From an uncultured Pelagibacteraceae bacterium (GTDB lineage: Bacteria > Pseudomonadota > Alphaproteobacteria > Pelagibacterales > Pelagibacteraceae), in contig CACOQN010000001.1 in assembly GCA_902629285.1 (NCBI GenBank), positions 62,001-126,000 on the forward strand: DNA of 64,000 bases. Direction: 5' to 3'. Under the pieces are notes generated by a model, which saw only the letters and a list, made by a program, of their open reading frames with translations, had not been told where the DNA came from and did not search any database. Shown piece after piece: positions 56,563 through 64,000 of the stretch. Both the position numbers and the translations under genes were made by a program. Position 1 is the first letter of the stretch; each line of letters opens with the position of its first letter.

Positions 56563-57431
56563 TTTTTTCTATTCAATATATAATTCAAAGTTTCATTAAT
56601 TTTTTTAGATCTTGTACCGTATTTGCTTAAATTCTTATTAATATCTTTTATTATCTTATCACAATACTTAACCGAGTCATCATGTCCTATTAAATTTACA
56701 AGCGTTGCCTTACCCTTTTTTTGATCTTTTCCTGTTTTTTTTCCAGCTTCCTTAGAATTACTTTTCAGATCAATTAAATCGTCAGCTATTTGAAATAAAA
56801 GACCAATTTTTGATCCAATAACCTCAAAAAATTTAATTTCTTGAACTGATTTTTTCTTAATTATTGCTGGAGCAGCACAGCAAAAACTAAATAGCTTTCC
56901 GGTTTTCTTAATTTCCATTTCTAATATTTTATTTTTTGATATTTTCTTTCTCTCATAGCTTAAATCTAAATATTGCCCTCCAGCTATTCCTAGATGACCT
57001 GAGCATTCTGATAATTTTTTGATTAAATTTATTTTAATCTTTTCATTTAATTTTAATTTAGGATTAGATAAAATTTCAAATGCTAAAGTTAATAATGAAT
57101 TTCCTGCTAGAACTGCTGTAGACTCACCAAATTTAATGTGTGTTGAAGGTTTACCTCTTCTTAAATTATCGTCATCCATGCAAGGAAGATCATCATGAAT
57201 AAGAGAATAAGCATGGATACACTCAACAGCTGACCCAATTATTATTAATGTTTTATACTCAATTGAAAATAATGATCCTAAGTCAATTAAGATTTTAGAT
57301 CTAATTTTTTTCCCACCTGGAAATAAACCATACTTCATAGGATACATTAAGTGAGAATATTTTTGTGAATTAATATATTTTTTAAGAAATATATTAGTAT
57401 CCTTAGCAATTTTATTAAGCTGTTTTTTCAT
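56559..57431 (-). CDS. ispA: Farnesyl diphosphate synthase
   Basis: 290-aa short-chain prenyltransferase. First motif [22 protein letters not shown] with the bulky insertion CM between Asp residues typical of FPP/GPP synthases, second motif [13 protein letters not shown] followed by [24 protein letters not shown] sequence. It lies between xseB (17-base overlap) and dxs (4-base overlap). The product primes the long-chain synthase at 51887. Confidence 0.95.
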   Translation of the reverse strand: MKKQLNKIAKDTNIFLKKYINSQKYSHLMYPMKYGLFPGGKKIRSKILIDLGSLFSIEYKTLIIIGSAVECIHAYSLIHDDLPCMDDDNLRRGKPSTHIKFGESTAVLAGNSLLTLAFEILSNPKLKLNEKIKINLIKKLSECSGHLGIAGGQYLDLSYERKKISKNKILEMEIKKTGKLFSFCCAAPAIIKKKSVQEIKFFEVIGSKIGLLFQIADDLIDLKSNSKEAGKKTGKDQKKGKATLVNLIGHDDSVKYCDKIIKDINKNLSKYGTRSKKINETLNYILNRKK

Positions 57432-57663
57432 TTTTTTTAGTTATCTCTTTAATTTTTTTATTTGTCTCCTCTCCAATAGATTTAAAATTTTTATGAAATT
57501 TCTTTTCGATAATATTGTTTAGTTTAAGAAGTTCTTGATAGCTCTCAACTGAATTGTTTAAATCGTCTTCCTTCTCTAGAGACTCTATAATCTTATTTGC
57601 TTTTTCTGTAAGCTCCTCAACTGAGTACTGATCATAATCAAGTGGTAATATTTTATCTTTCAT
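57415..57663 (-). CDS. xseB: Exodeoxyribonuclease VII small subunit
   Basis: 82-aa helical protein. The family block is YSVEELTEKANKIIESLEKEDDLNNSVESYQELLKLN, a two-helix coiled coil that binds XseA. The gene is in the conserved place before ispA and overlaps it by 17 bases. The C-terminus is Lys/Glu rich. XseA is not in the window. Confidence 0.85.
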   Translation of the reverse strand: MKDKILPLDYDQYSVEELTEKANKIIESLEKEDDLNNSVESYQELLKLNNIIEKKFHKNFKSIGEETNKKIKEITKKNEKTA

Positions 57664-57683
57664 ATAATAATAATTATTAATAC

Positions 57684-58616
57684 ATGAAATTTATTCAATC
57701 AAATATCAAAAAAGCAAAAAAATATTTAGATAATAATCATTGTGTTGCAGTACCAACAGAAACTGTATATGGGCTGGCTGCAAATGCGTACTCGAATATT
57801 GCTGTTAAGAAAATATTTAGTCTTAAAAAAAGACCGTTAAACAATCCACTTATTGTCCATTATTATGATATCGAAAGACTTATGGTAGACTGTGATATCA
57901 ATGATAATTTAGTAAAACTTTACAAAAAATTTTCTCCGGGTCCAATAACTTATGTTTTGAAATTAAAAAATAACTCAAAAATATCAAAATTTGTAACCAA
58001 TAAAAAAAAAAGTATTGCTGTTCGTTTTCCAAATCATAAATTGTTCAGAAATTTATTAAAAAATTTAGATTATCCAGTAGCTGCGCCTAGTGCAAATATA
58101 TCATCAAGATTAAGCTCAGTTAAACCATCCGATGTAAAAGAAGAATTTGGTTCAAAAATTAAATATATTTTAAATGGAGGAAAAAGTAAAATCGGAGTTG
58201 AGTCCACAATATTAAATCTTTTAGAAAAACCATCACTTTTAAGATATGGAGGCCTAGATCCTAAAAAAATTGAAAATGTTTTAAAAAAAAAATTATTAAT
58301 TAACATAAATTCAAAAAAAAAATTATCACCCGGTTTATTACCGCTGCACTACTCACCTGGGATACCTTTAAGAGTCAATGTAAAAAAACCAAAAAAAGAT
58401 GAGGCTTATTTATTAATAAAAAAAAGAAAATCAAAATTAAAAAATTATTATTATTTATCTAAAGTAAAAAATATAAAGGAGTCTGCAAAGAATTTATATT
58501 CTACTTTAAGAAAAATTAAAAACGATGGTTTTAAAAAGATTGCAGTCGAAAAGATACCAAACAAAGGTCTTGGCAAAACAATTAATGATAGATTAAAGAG
58601 GGCCTCTAAATATTAA
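57684..58616 (+). CDS. L-threonylcarbamoyladenylate synthase (Sua5/YwlC type)
   Basis: 310-aa enzyme for the first step of t6A37 tRNA modification. The YrdC domain has VAVPTETVYGLAANAYS, KKRPLNNPLIVHYYD, VAVRFPNHKLFRNLL and PVAAPSANISSRLSSV. A C-terminal Sua5 domain (about 210-310, after GLLPLHYSPGIPL) is present, so this is the long Sua5 form, not short TsaC. It overlaps the ABC ATPase gene by one base (TAATG) and is divergent from xseB over 20 bases. Confidence 0.9.
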   Translation: MKFIQSNIKKAKKYLDNNHCVAVPTETVYGLAANAYSNIAVKKIFSLKKRPLNNPLIVHYYDIERLMVDCDINDNLVKLYKKFSPGPITYVLKLKNNSKISKFVTNKKKSIAVRFPNHKLFRNLLKNLDYPVAAPSANISSRLSSVKPSDVKEEFGSKIKYILNGGKSKIGVESTILNLLEKPSLLRYGGLDPKKIENVLKKKLLININSKKKLSPGLLPLHYSPGIPLRVNVKKPKKDEAYLLIKKRKSKLKNYYYLSKVKNIKESAKNLYSTLRKIKNDGFKKIAVEKIPNKGLGKTINDRLKRASKY

Positions 58617-59338
58617 TGACAAATTCTATTGAAGTAATCAATCTATCAAAAAAATATAATAATAAAGAAGCAGTAACTAATATAAATTTTAAAATTAATG
58701 AAAATGAAATAGTTGGTTTATTGGGACCTAATGGGTGTGGAAAAACTACAACTATTGGAATGATTTTAGGATTGTTAAAACCAAGTAGTGGTGAGGTTTT
58801 AATCAACGGAGAGAATATTGAAAAAAATAAAATTTCGCTTCTCCATAAAATGAATTTTATTTCACCTTACATCGAATTACCTAAAAAACTTAAGGTTAAA
58901 CAAAATTTAATTGTCTATGGAAAGTTATATAACATTCAAAATTTGAATGATCGAATAGATCACCTTGCAAATAAACTTAGATTAACAGAACTTTTAGAAA
59001 AAATTACTGGAGAACTTTCTTCTGGACAAAAAAATAGGGTAAGCCTTGCTAAAGCTTTAATAAATGACCCCACAGTACTTTTGTTAGATGAACCTACTGC
59101 TTCATTAGACCCTGAAACAGGAGATTTTGTAAGATCTTTTTTGGAAGATTATAAGAAGGAAAAAAAAATATCAGTTTTACTTGCCTCACATAATATGGAT
59201 GAAGTGAAAAGATTATGCAGTTCGGTTCTAATGATGAAAGATGGTTTAATAGTAGATAGAGGTACTCCTGAAGAGTTAATTATTAAATATGGAAGAAAAA
59301 ATTTAGAAGAAGTATTTTTAGAAATTGTGAGAAAATAA
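58616..59338 (+). CDS. ABC-2-type exporter ATP-binding protein
   Basis: 240-aa ATPase. Walker A is GPNGCGKTTTIGMILG, signature LSSGQKNRVSLAKAL, Walker B VLLLDEPTASLD, H-loop LLASHNMDEV. With the permease two bases downstream it forms an exporter of the DrrA/NodI class. Substrate unknown. One-base coupling with the Sua5 gene puts it in that operon, though no functional link is evident. Confidence 0.92.
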   Translation: MTNSIEVINLSKKYNNKEAVTNINFKINENEIVGLLGPNGCGKTTTIGMILGLLKPSSGEVLINGENIEKNKISLLHKMNFISPYIELPKKLKVKQNLIVYGKLYNIQNLNDRIDHLANKLRLTELLEKITGELSSGQKNRVSLAKALINDPTVLLLDEPTASLDPETGDFVRSFLEDYKKEKKISVLLASHNMDEVKRLCSSVLMMKDGLIVDRGTPEELIIKYGRKNLEEVFLEIVRK

Positions 59339-59340
59339 AA

Positions 59341-60132
59341 ATGAATTTAATTAGAATTTATGGTCTTTTTTTAAGACACTTTTATTTAATAACCAGATCT
59401 TTTCCAAGAATATTAGATTTAATTTATTGGCCTTCAATTCAAATTACTCTTTGGGGATTTATTTCTAATTTTTTTGCAGCACACAGTACTTATTATAGTG
59501 GTGCAGTAGGAGTTATTCTTTCATGCGCAATTCTTTATGATTTTTTATTCAGAACTAGTATTGGTTTTAATATGTTATTTTTGGAAGAAATTTGGAGTAG
59601 AAATTTTACAAATCTATTTATCGCTCCTATGAAAATTAGTGAGATAATTATCTCTTTAGTTTTAACAGCTTTAATTAGAGCTTTAATTGGTTTAATACCA
59701 GCAATATTATTAACTTCTCCATTGTTTGGAATTTCATTGTTAAAACTTGGTCTTCCTTTGGCTTTTCTTTTCTTAAGTTTATATTTATTTGGAATTACGC
59801 TTGGTCTACTTGTGTCAGCAGGATTGCTAAGATTTGGTCCATCTTTTGAAAATATTGCATGGTCAACAATGTTTTTGTTAGCACCTTTTGGCTGTATATA
59901 CTACCCAGTTGAAATATTACCAGAAATATTCCAATCAATCGCTTTCGCATTGCCATTAGTATATATTTTTGAGGAGACTAGAAATATTTTAGTTAATGGA
60001 ACAGTCAATTATGAAAATATAATAAATGCAGTCTATCTTAATGGATTTTATTTAATTTTATCAATATCCGTATTTTATTACTCTTTCGATAAAGCAAGAG
60101 AAAAAGGAACGTTGATAAACATGGGAGAATAA
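59341..60132 (+). CDS. ABC-2-type exporter permease
   Basis: 263-aa membrane protein with six helices. RSFPRILDLIYWPSIQITLWGFI at the N-terminus and the C-terminal part with FGCIYYPVEILPEIFQSIAFALPLVYIFEETR are characteristic of ABC-2 permeases of the DrrB/NodJ class. It works with the ATPase encoded two bases upstream. Substrate not readable. It ends two bases before the tRNA-Arg gene on the opposite strand. Confidence 0.9.
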   Translation: MNLIRIYGLFLRHFYLITRSFPRILDLIYWPSIQITLWGFISNFFAAHSTYYSGAVGVILSCAILYDFLFRTSIGFNMLFLEEIWSRNFTNLFIAPMKISEIIISLVLTALIRALIGLIPAILLTSPLFGISLLKLGLPLAFLFLSLYLFGITLGLLVSAGLLRFGPSFENIAWSTMFLLAPFGCIYYPVEILPEIFQSIAFALPLVYIFEETRNILVNGTVNYENIINAVYLNGFYLILSISVFYYSFDKAREKGTLINMGE

Positions 60133-60134
60133 AT

Positions 60135-60211
60135 TGGTGCGCCTGCTAGGAGTCGAACCCAGAACCTCCTGATCCGAAGTCAGGCGCTCTATCCAGTTGA
60201 GCTACAAGCGC
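60135..60211 (-). tRNA. tRNA-Arg (anticodon TCG)
   Basis: 77 nt with encoded CCA. Acceptor arms GCGCTTG / CAGGCGC pair with one G-U; D-arm GCTC...GAGC; anticodon stem CCTGA / TCAGG with loop CTTCGGA giving anticodon TCG; T-arm CTGGG-TTCGACT-CCTAG. It should read CGA and probably other CGN codons if U34 is unmodified or wobble-competent. Confidence 0.97.
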
Positions 60212-60234
60212 ATATAGTATTAATATTATATTTT

Positions 60235-61215
60235 ATGGAAAAAAACATTAATTTTATAGTCAAAGAGGATGAGAAGAATTTAAGGGTTGATGTTTTAATT
60301 AACAAAAGAGAAGAATTAATTAGTAGAACTAGGATTAAAAATTTAATTTTAAAAGAAAAGTTAACACTAAATAATGAAATAATTAAAAGTCCGTCAAAAA
60401 AAGTCTCAATTGGTGATACTATAAATCTTAAGATTCCAGAGCCTGAAATAGCATCCCTTAAACCTTACGAATTTAAATTAGAAATAATATACGAAGATGA
60501 TGATCTATTAGTAATTAATAAACCTGCCGGAATAATCATGCATCCAGGAGCTGGAAATTATGATAAAACAATTGTTAATGCATTGATGCATTATGATAAG
60601 GATTCTTTATCAAATATAGGTGACGAGCTAAGACCTGGTATTGTTCATAGAATTGATAAAAACACATCTGGTTTAGTTGTAATTGCAAAAAATAATGAAA
60701 CCCATGAAAATTTATCAAAACAATTTAGTGATCATACAATTATAAGAGAGTACCAACTTTTAATATGGGGAAAATTAAGGCCCTCCTCAGGAAGAATTGA
60801 AACATTTATAACTCGTAGTTCAAAAAATAGACAACTTATGGAAGTTAGTAGTTCTAAAGGTAAGAAAGCTATAACAAATTATAAAACACTTGAAATTTTT
60901 GAAAATCAGAAAACACCAACCTTAAGTTTAGTTGAATGTAAATTAGAAACAGGAAGAACACATCAGATAAGAGTTCATATGAATTATAAGGGTAATAGTC
61001 TAGTTGGAGATGATAAATATAAAAAAAAATATAAAAAGTTAAAAAATATTGATTTAGATATCCAAAATTCAATTACTAAATTAAATAGACAATTTCTGCA
61101 TGCAAAAACTTTAGGATTTATACATCCACAAACTAAGAAAGAGATGATTTTTTCCTCACTTTTGCCACAAGATCTAAATAATATTCTAAAAATGCTTAGA
61201 AACACTGAAGAATAA
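60235..61215 (+). CDS. rluD: RluA-family 23S rRNA pseudouridine synthase (RluD-like)
   Basis: 326 aa. N-terminal S4 RNA-binding domain (about 14-72, SRTRIKNLILKEKLTLNN), then the catalytic domain with IINKPAG-like LVINKPAGIIMHPGAGN and the catalytic Asp in GIVHRIDKNTSGLVVIAKN; LETGRTHQIRVHMNYKGNSLVGDDKY follows. RluD makes pseudouridines in helix 69 of 23S rRNA. Position next to rpoH is common in alphaproteobacteria. RluC is the alternative but the S4/LHP arrangement favours RluD. Confidence 0.88.
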   Translation: MEKNINFIVKEDEKNLRVDVLINKREELISRTRIKNLILKEKLTLNNEIIKSPSKKVSIGDTINLKIPEPEIASLKPYEFKLEIIYEDDDLLVINKPAGIIMHPGAGNYDKTIVNALMHYDKDSLSNIGDELRPGIVHRIDKNTSGLVVIAKNNETHENLSKQFSDHTIIREYQLLIWGKLRPSSGRIETFITRSSKNRQLMEVSSSKGKKAITNYKTLEIFENQKTPTLSLVECKLETGRTHQIRVHMNYKGNSLVGDDKYKKKYKKLKNIDLDIQNSITKLNRQFLHAKTLGFIHPQTKKEMIFSSLLPQDLNNILKMLRNTEE

Positions 61216-61256
61216 ATTATTGAAAATTAGGTATAATTAATTAAATAAACACTTCT

Positions 61257-62150
61257 ATGAGCGCAACAATAAGTAATAATCTGCCAACCCTTTCTAATGA
61301 AGGTGGGCTATCTGCATATTTAGAGCAGATTAAAAAATTCCCGATGTTAGCTGCAGAAGAGGAATATATGCTAGCAAAAAATTGGAAAACGACTGGGAAT
61401 ATTAAAGCTGCAGAAAAACTAGTCACTAGTCACTTAAGATTAGTTGCAAAGATTGCTATGGGCTACAAAGGATATGGTTTACCTATCAATGAAATGATTT
61501 CTGAGGGAAATGTAGGTCTCATGCAAGCTGTTAAGAAATTTGAACCAGAAAAGGGTTTTAGATTGGCAACTTATGCAATGTGGTGGATTAAGGCTTCTAT
61601 TCAAGAATATATTTTAAGATCTTGGAGTCTTGTAAAAATTGGAACTACTACTGCTCAAAAAAAATTATTTTTTAATTTAAAAAAAATTAAAAATCAAATT
61701 TCTCCAGAAACTGAAGGAGACTTAAGAGATGAGCACGTTAATCATATCGCTAATGAGCTTGATGTAAGTAAAGAAGAAGTCGTTTCAATGAATAGAAGAC
61801 TCTCTGGAAAGGAATTCTCCCTAAATGCCCAAGTTGGGGAAGATGGTGATGAATGGCAAGATTGGTTGGTTGATAAAGAACTTGATCATGACTTAAAATT
61901 TGCTCACCACGAGGAAATGGAACAAAGAAAAGATTTATTAAAAGACTCTATTAAAGTTCTTAACGATAGAGAAAGAGAAATTTTATACTCAAGAAGACTA
62001 AACGATGACCCAACTACACTAGAAGATTTAAGTAAAAAATACAAAATTAGCAGAGAAAGAGTTAGACAAATAGAAAACAAAGCATTTGAAAAACTCCAAA
62101 AGCATATGCTTCTTTTAGCTAAATCAAAAAATCTTTTACCCGCAAACTAA
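61257..62150 (+). CDS. rpoH: Heat-shock sigma factor sigma-32
   Basis: 297-aa group 3 sigma factor. Region 2 has [34 protein letters not shown]; the RpoH box is read as [12 protein letters not shown]; region 4 ends with [27 protein letters not shown]. It directs transcription of chaperones and proteases and would be expected to raise degQ- and hflKC-type functions under protein stress. A TATAAT at 61232-61237 is a likely -10 for its own promoter. The 3' end overlaps purA by four bases. Confidence 0.95.
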   Translation: MSATISNNLPTLSNEGGLSAYLEQIKKFPMLAAEEEYMLAKNWKTTGNIKAAEKLVTSHLRLVAKIAMGYKGYGLPINEMISEGNVGLMQAVKKFEPEKGFRLATYAMWWIKASIQEYILRSWSLVKIGTTTAQKKLFFNLKKIKNQISPETEGDLRDEHVNHIANELDVSKEEVVSMNRRLSGKEFSLNAQVGEDGDEWQDWLVDKELDHDLKFAHHEEMEQRKDLLKDSIKVLNDREREILYSRRLNDDPTTLEDLSKKYKISRERVRQIENKAFEKLQKHMLLLAKSKNLLPAN

Positions 62151-63439
62151 ACTTCAAAAGGGTTTTCAATTAAAATAGTATCATCCCTTTCTGGACTAGT
62201 TGATATACTTGATACTTTTGCGCCAATGAAATCTTCTACTGCAAAAATATATTTTTTTGCATTTTCAGGTAACGAGTCAATATTTTTGACTCCACTTGTA
62301 GAAACTTTCCATCCTGGAAAAGTTTCATAAATTGGTTTTATTTTGATCTGGTCCTCTACAGCAGCAGGTAAATAATCTAATCTTTTACCATCAAGCTCAT
62401 AAGCAACGCACATTTTAATTTCATCTAATTCATCAAGTACATCTAATTTCGTTAAAGCAATACCATCAATACCTGAAACTTTAATAGTTTGCCTCACTAA
62501 AACACCATCAAACCATCCACATCTTCTTTTTCTACTTGTAACAGTTCCAAATTCTTTTCCGCGTGTTCCTAAAAGTTCACCGATATCATCTGTTAACTCT
62601 GTAGGAAAAGGGCCCTCTCCAACTCTTGTTGTATAAGCCTTTGTAATGCCAAGAACATAATTTATCGAATTAGGGCCGCAACCAGTTCCTGTCGCTGCGC
62701 TTGAGGCAACTGTATTAGATGAAGTTACAAAAGGATAAGTTCCATGATCTACATCAAGTAAAATACCTTGAGCTCCTTCAAATAAAATTTTCTTTTTTTG
62801 TTTTTTAAATTGATCAATCTTAAGCCAAACTGGCTGAGAGAATTCTAATATTTTAGGTGCTATTTTAAGCAAATCAGATTTAAGCTGATCTTTTTCAAAA
62901 ATTTTTTTTCCCAGACCTTTTCTAATTGCATTATGATGAAGTAATACTGAGTCTAGTCTTTGATCTAAATTTTTTTCAGATCTTAGATCCATAACTCTTA
63001 TAGATCTTCTTCCAACTTTATCTTCATATGCTGGTCCAATTCCACGTCTTGTGGTTCCTATTTTACTTTTTCCTGCTGCATCTTCTCTTATCTCATCCAT
63101 TTCCCTATGAAAAGGCAAAATCAAATTTGCAGACTCTGAAATAATAAAATTATTTACATTTACTTCTACGCCTTTAGATTTTATTTCCTCTATTTCCTCT
63201 AATAAAGCCCACGGATCTACGACAACTCCGTTGCCAATAATTGATATTTTGCCATTTCTAACTATTCCAGATGGCAGTAATCTCAATTTATATGTAACAC
63301 CATCAATCACTAAAGTATGGCCAGCATTGTGACCTCCTTGGAATCTTATTACCACATCAGCCTGTTCGGATAACCAATCAACAATTTTTCCTTTACCTTC
63401 ATCACCCCATTGAGATCCTACAACAACAATATTTTTCAT
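62147..63439 (-). CDS. purA: Adenylosuccinate synthetase
   Basis: 430-aa GTP-dependent enzyme turning IMP into adenylosuccinate. [18 protein letters not shown] is the N-terminal P-loop; [53 protein letters not shown] and [14 protein letters not shown] follow. Full length. It starts two bases after thiD and converges on rpoH with a four-base overlap. Confidence 0.97.
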   Translation of the reverse strand: MKNIVVVGSQWGDEGKGKIVDWLSEQADVVIRFQGGHNAGHTLVIDGVTYKLRLLPSGIVRNGKISIIGNGVVVDPWALLEEIEEIKSKGVEVNVNNFIISESANLILPFHREMDEIREDAAGKSKIGTTRRGIGPAYEDKVGRRSIRVMDLRSEKNLDQRLDSVLLHHNAIRKGLGKKIFEKDQLKSDLLKIAPKILEFSQPVWLKIDQFKKQKKKILFEGAQGILLDVDHGTYPFVTSSNTVASSAATGTGCGPNSINYVLGITKAYTTRVGEGPFPTELTDDIGELLGTRGKEFGTVTSRKRRCGWFDGVLVRQTIKVSGIDGIALTKLDVLDELDEIKMCVAYELDGKRLDYLPAAVEDQIKIKPIYETFPGWKVSTSGVKNIDSLPENAKKYIFAVEDFIGAKVSSISTSPERDDTILIENPFEV

Positions 63440-63441
63440 TA

Positions 63442-64000
63442 TTAAAATTTTCTATTTACTTTTAAGGAAGTGAGATGGTTAATTGGGCCATGACCTTTTC
63501 CATATTGCGGGTTTGATTTAATAGCTGAATTTACATACTTAATTCCAAGCTCACAAGATTTCTTTACTGTTTTTCCACATGAAAGAAAGGTTGTAACTGA
63601 GCTAGATAAAGTACAACCTGTACCATGAGTATTCTTTGTTTTATGACGCTTGCTTTTAAAGATCTTAATATCTTTTGTGTTTATTAAAATATCTATTACA
63701 TTTTTATGTTTTAAATGGCCACCTTTTATCAGTACATTTTTTGCTCCTAACCCTAAAAGTTTATTAGCAGCAAAGATCATATCCTCTTTTGTTATAATTT
63801 TTGTTTTAGTCAAAATTTCTGCCTCAGGGATATTGGGCGTTACAAGCGATACTTTTTTGATTAGTTTTAATTTTAATAATTGAACAGCTTTACTATCTAT
63901 CAATTTAGCTCCTCCTTTAGCAACCATCACTGGATCTAATACGATTTTTTTAACTTTGATTACATCCAAAGCTTTCAGTACCATTCTTATAACCTCCGAA
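63442..64000 (-). CDS. thiD: Hydroxymethylpyrimidine kinase / phosphomethylpyrimidine kinase (partial, N-terminus outside window)
   Basis: The frame stays open from the ATG at 63984 to the right edge, and a ThiD is normally about 265 aa, so the start lies outside. Visible parts are [48 protein letters not shown] and the ATP-site [19 protein letters not shown]. It phosphorylates HMP and HMP-P for thiamine synthesis. It precedes purA by two bases. ThDP enzymes dxs and ilvB in this window depend on its pathway. Confidence 0.9.
   Translation of the reverse strand, partial: SEVIRMVLKALDVIKVKKIVLDPVMVAKGGAKLIDSKAVQLLKLKLIKKVSLVTPNIPEAEILTKTKIITKEDMIFAANKLLGLGAKNVLIKGGHLKHKNVIDILINTKDIKIFKSKRHKTKNTHGTGCTLSSSVTTFLSCGKTVKKSCELGIKYVNSAIKSNPQYGKGHGPINHLTSLKVNRKF

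Overview
The window looks like a piece of a streamlined, very AT-rich marine alphaproteobacterial chromosome, most probably of the SAR11 (Pelagibacterales) type. The sequence itself shows extreme A+T bias with Lys/Asn/Ile-rich proteins, spacers of zero to a few dozen bases, many start/stop overlaps (TAATG, ATGA), convergent genes that overlap at their 3' ends, a circularly permuted two-piece tmRNA gene (an alphaproteobacterial trait), ThyX instead of ThyA, and gene orders known from alphaproteobacteria (hflK-hflC-DUF2065-degQ, rluD-rpoH-purA, xseB-ispA-dxs). The species assignment is inference.

Layout. 1-8.6 kb: a truncated branched-chain-amino-acid-type binding protein, a LysE-type exporter with a hairpin leader, a small DUF2805 gene with a glutaredoxin, an inverse-autotransporter-like barrel coupled to an unknown secreted protein, and a five-gene operon (FAD amino-acid dehydrogenase, EamA permease, 2-hydroxyacid dehydrogenase, HDAC-like amidohydrolase, msrB). 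8.6-15.7 kb: the elongasome operon mreB-mreC-mreD-mrdA-rodA behind leuA. 15.8-21 kb: a complete peptide/opine-type ABC importer with a fused double ATPase. 21-29 kb: ilvBNC, miaA and the hflKC-degQ membrane-protease module. 29-30.8 kb: mrp and thyX.

30.9-45.4 kb is the accessory part: a surface-polysaccharide island with flippase, two polymerase/ligase-like membrane proteins, GT4- and GT2-type transferases, a GT2-WecG fusion, a GDP-mannose-3,5-epimerase-like enzyme, several polytopic proteins without a clear family, and a polyprenyl-phosphate-sugar cassette. It is visibly more AT-rich than the flanks, changes strand four times, and contains the ssrA gene.

45.4-64 kb returns to the core: ppdK, glyS, glyQ, an S49 peptidase, long-chain prenyl synthase, pdxH, aroC, dxs-ispA-xseB, a Sua5/TsaC protein coupled to an ABC-2 exporter, tRNA-Arg(TCG), rluD, rpoH, purA, and a thiD cut by the right edge.

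Functionally the window joins nutrient uptake (two binding-protein systems), branched-chain amino-acid synthesis (leuA, ilvBNC), cell-shape and envelope building (mre/rod, polysaccharide island, prenyl-lipid synthesis by dxs/ispA/prenyl synthase), and membrane-protein quality control (hflKC, degQ, rpoH, S49 peptidase). No CRISPR array, insertion sequence, integrase or prophage gene was seen. The most unusual points are the hairpin leader abutting the LysE-type start codon, the passenger-less inverse autotransporter pair, the homopolymer-linked epimerase/GT2-WecG junction, and the compact permuted tmRNA.
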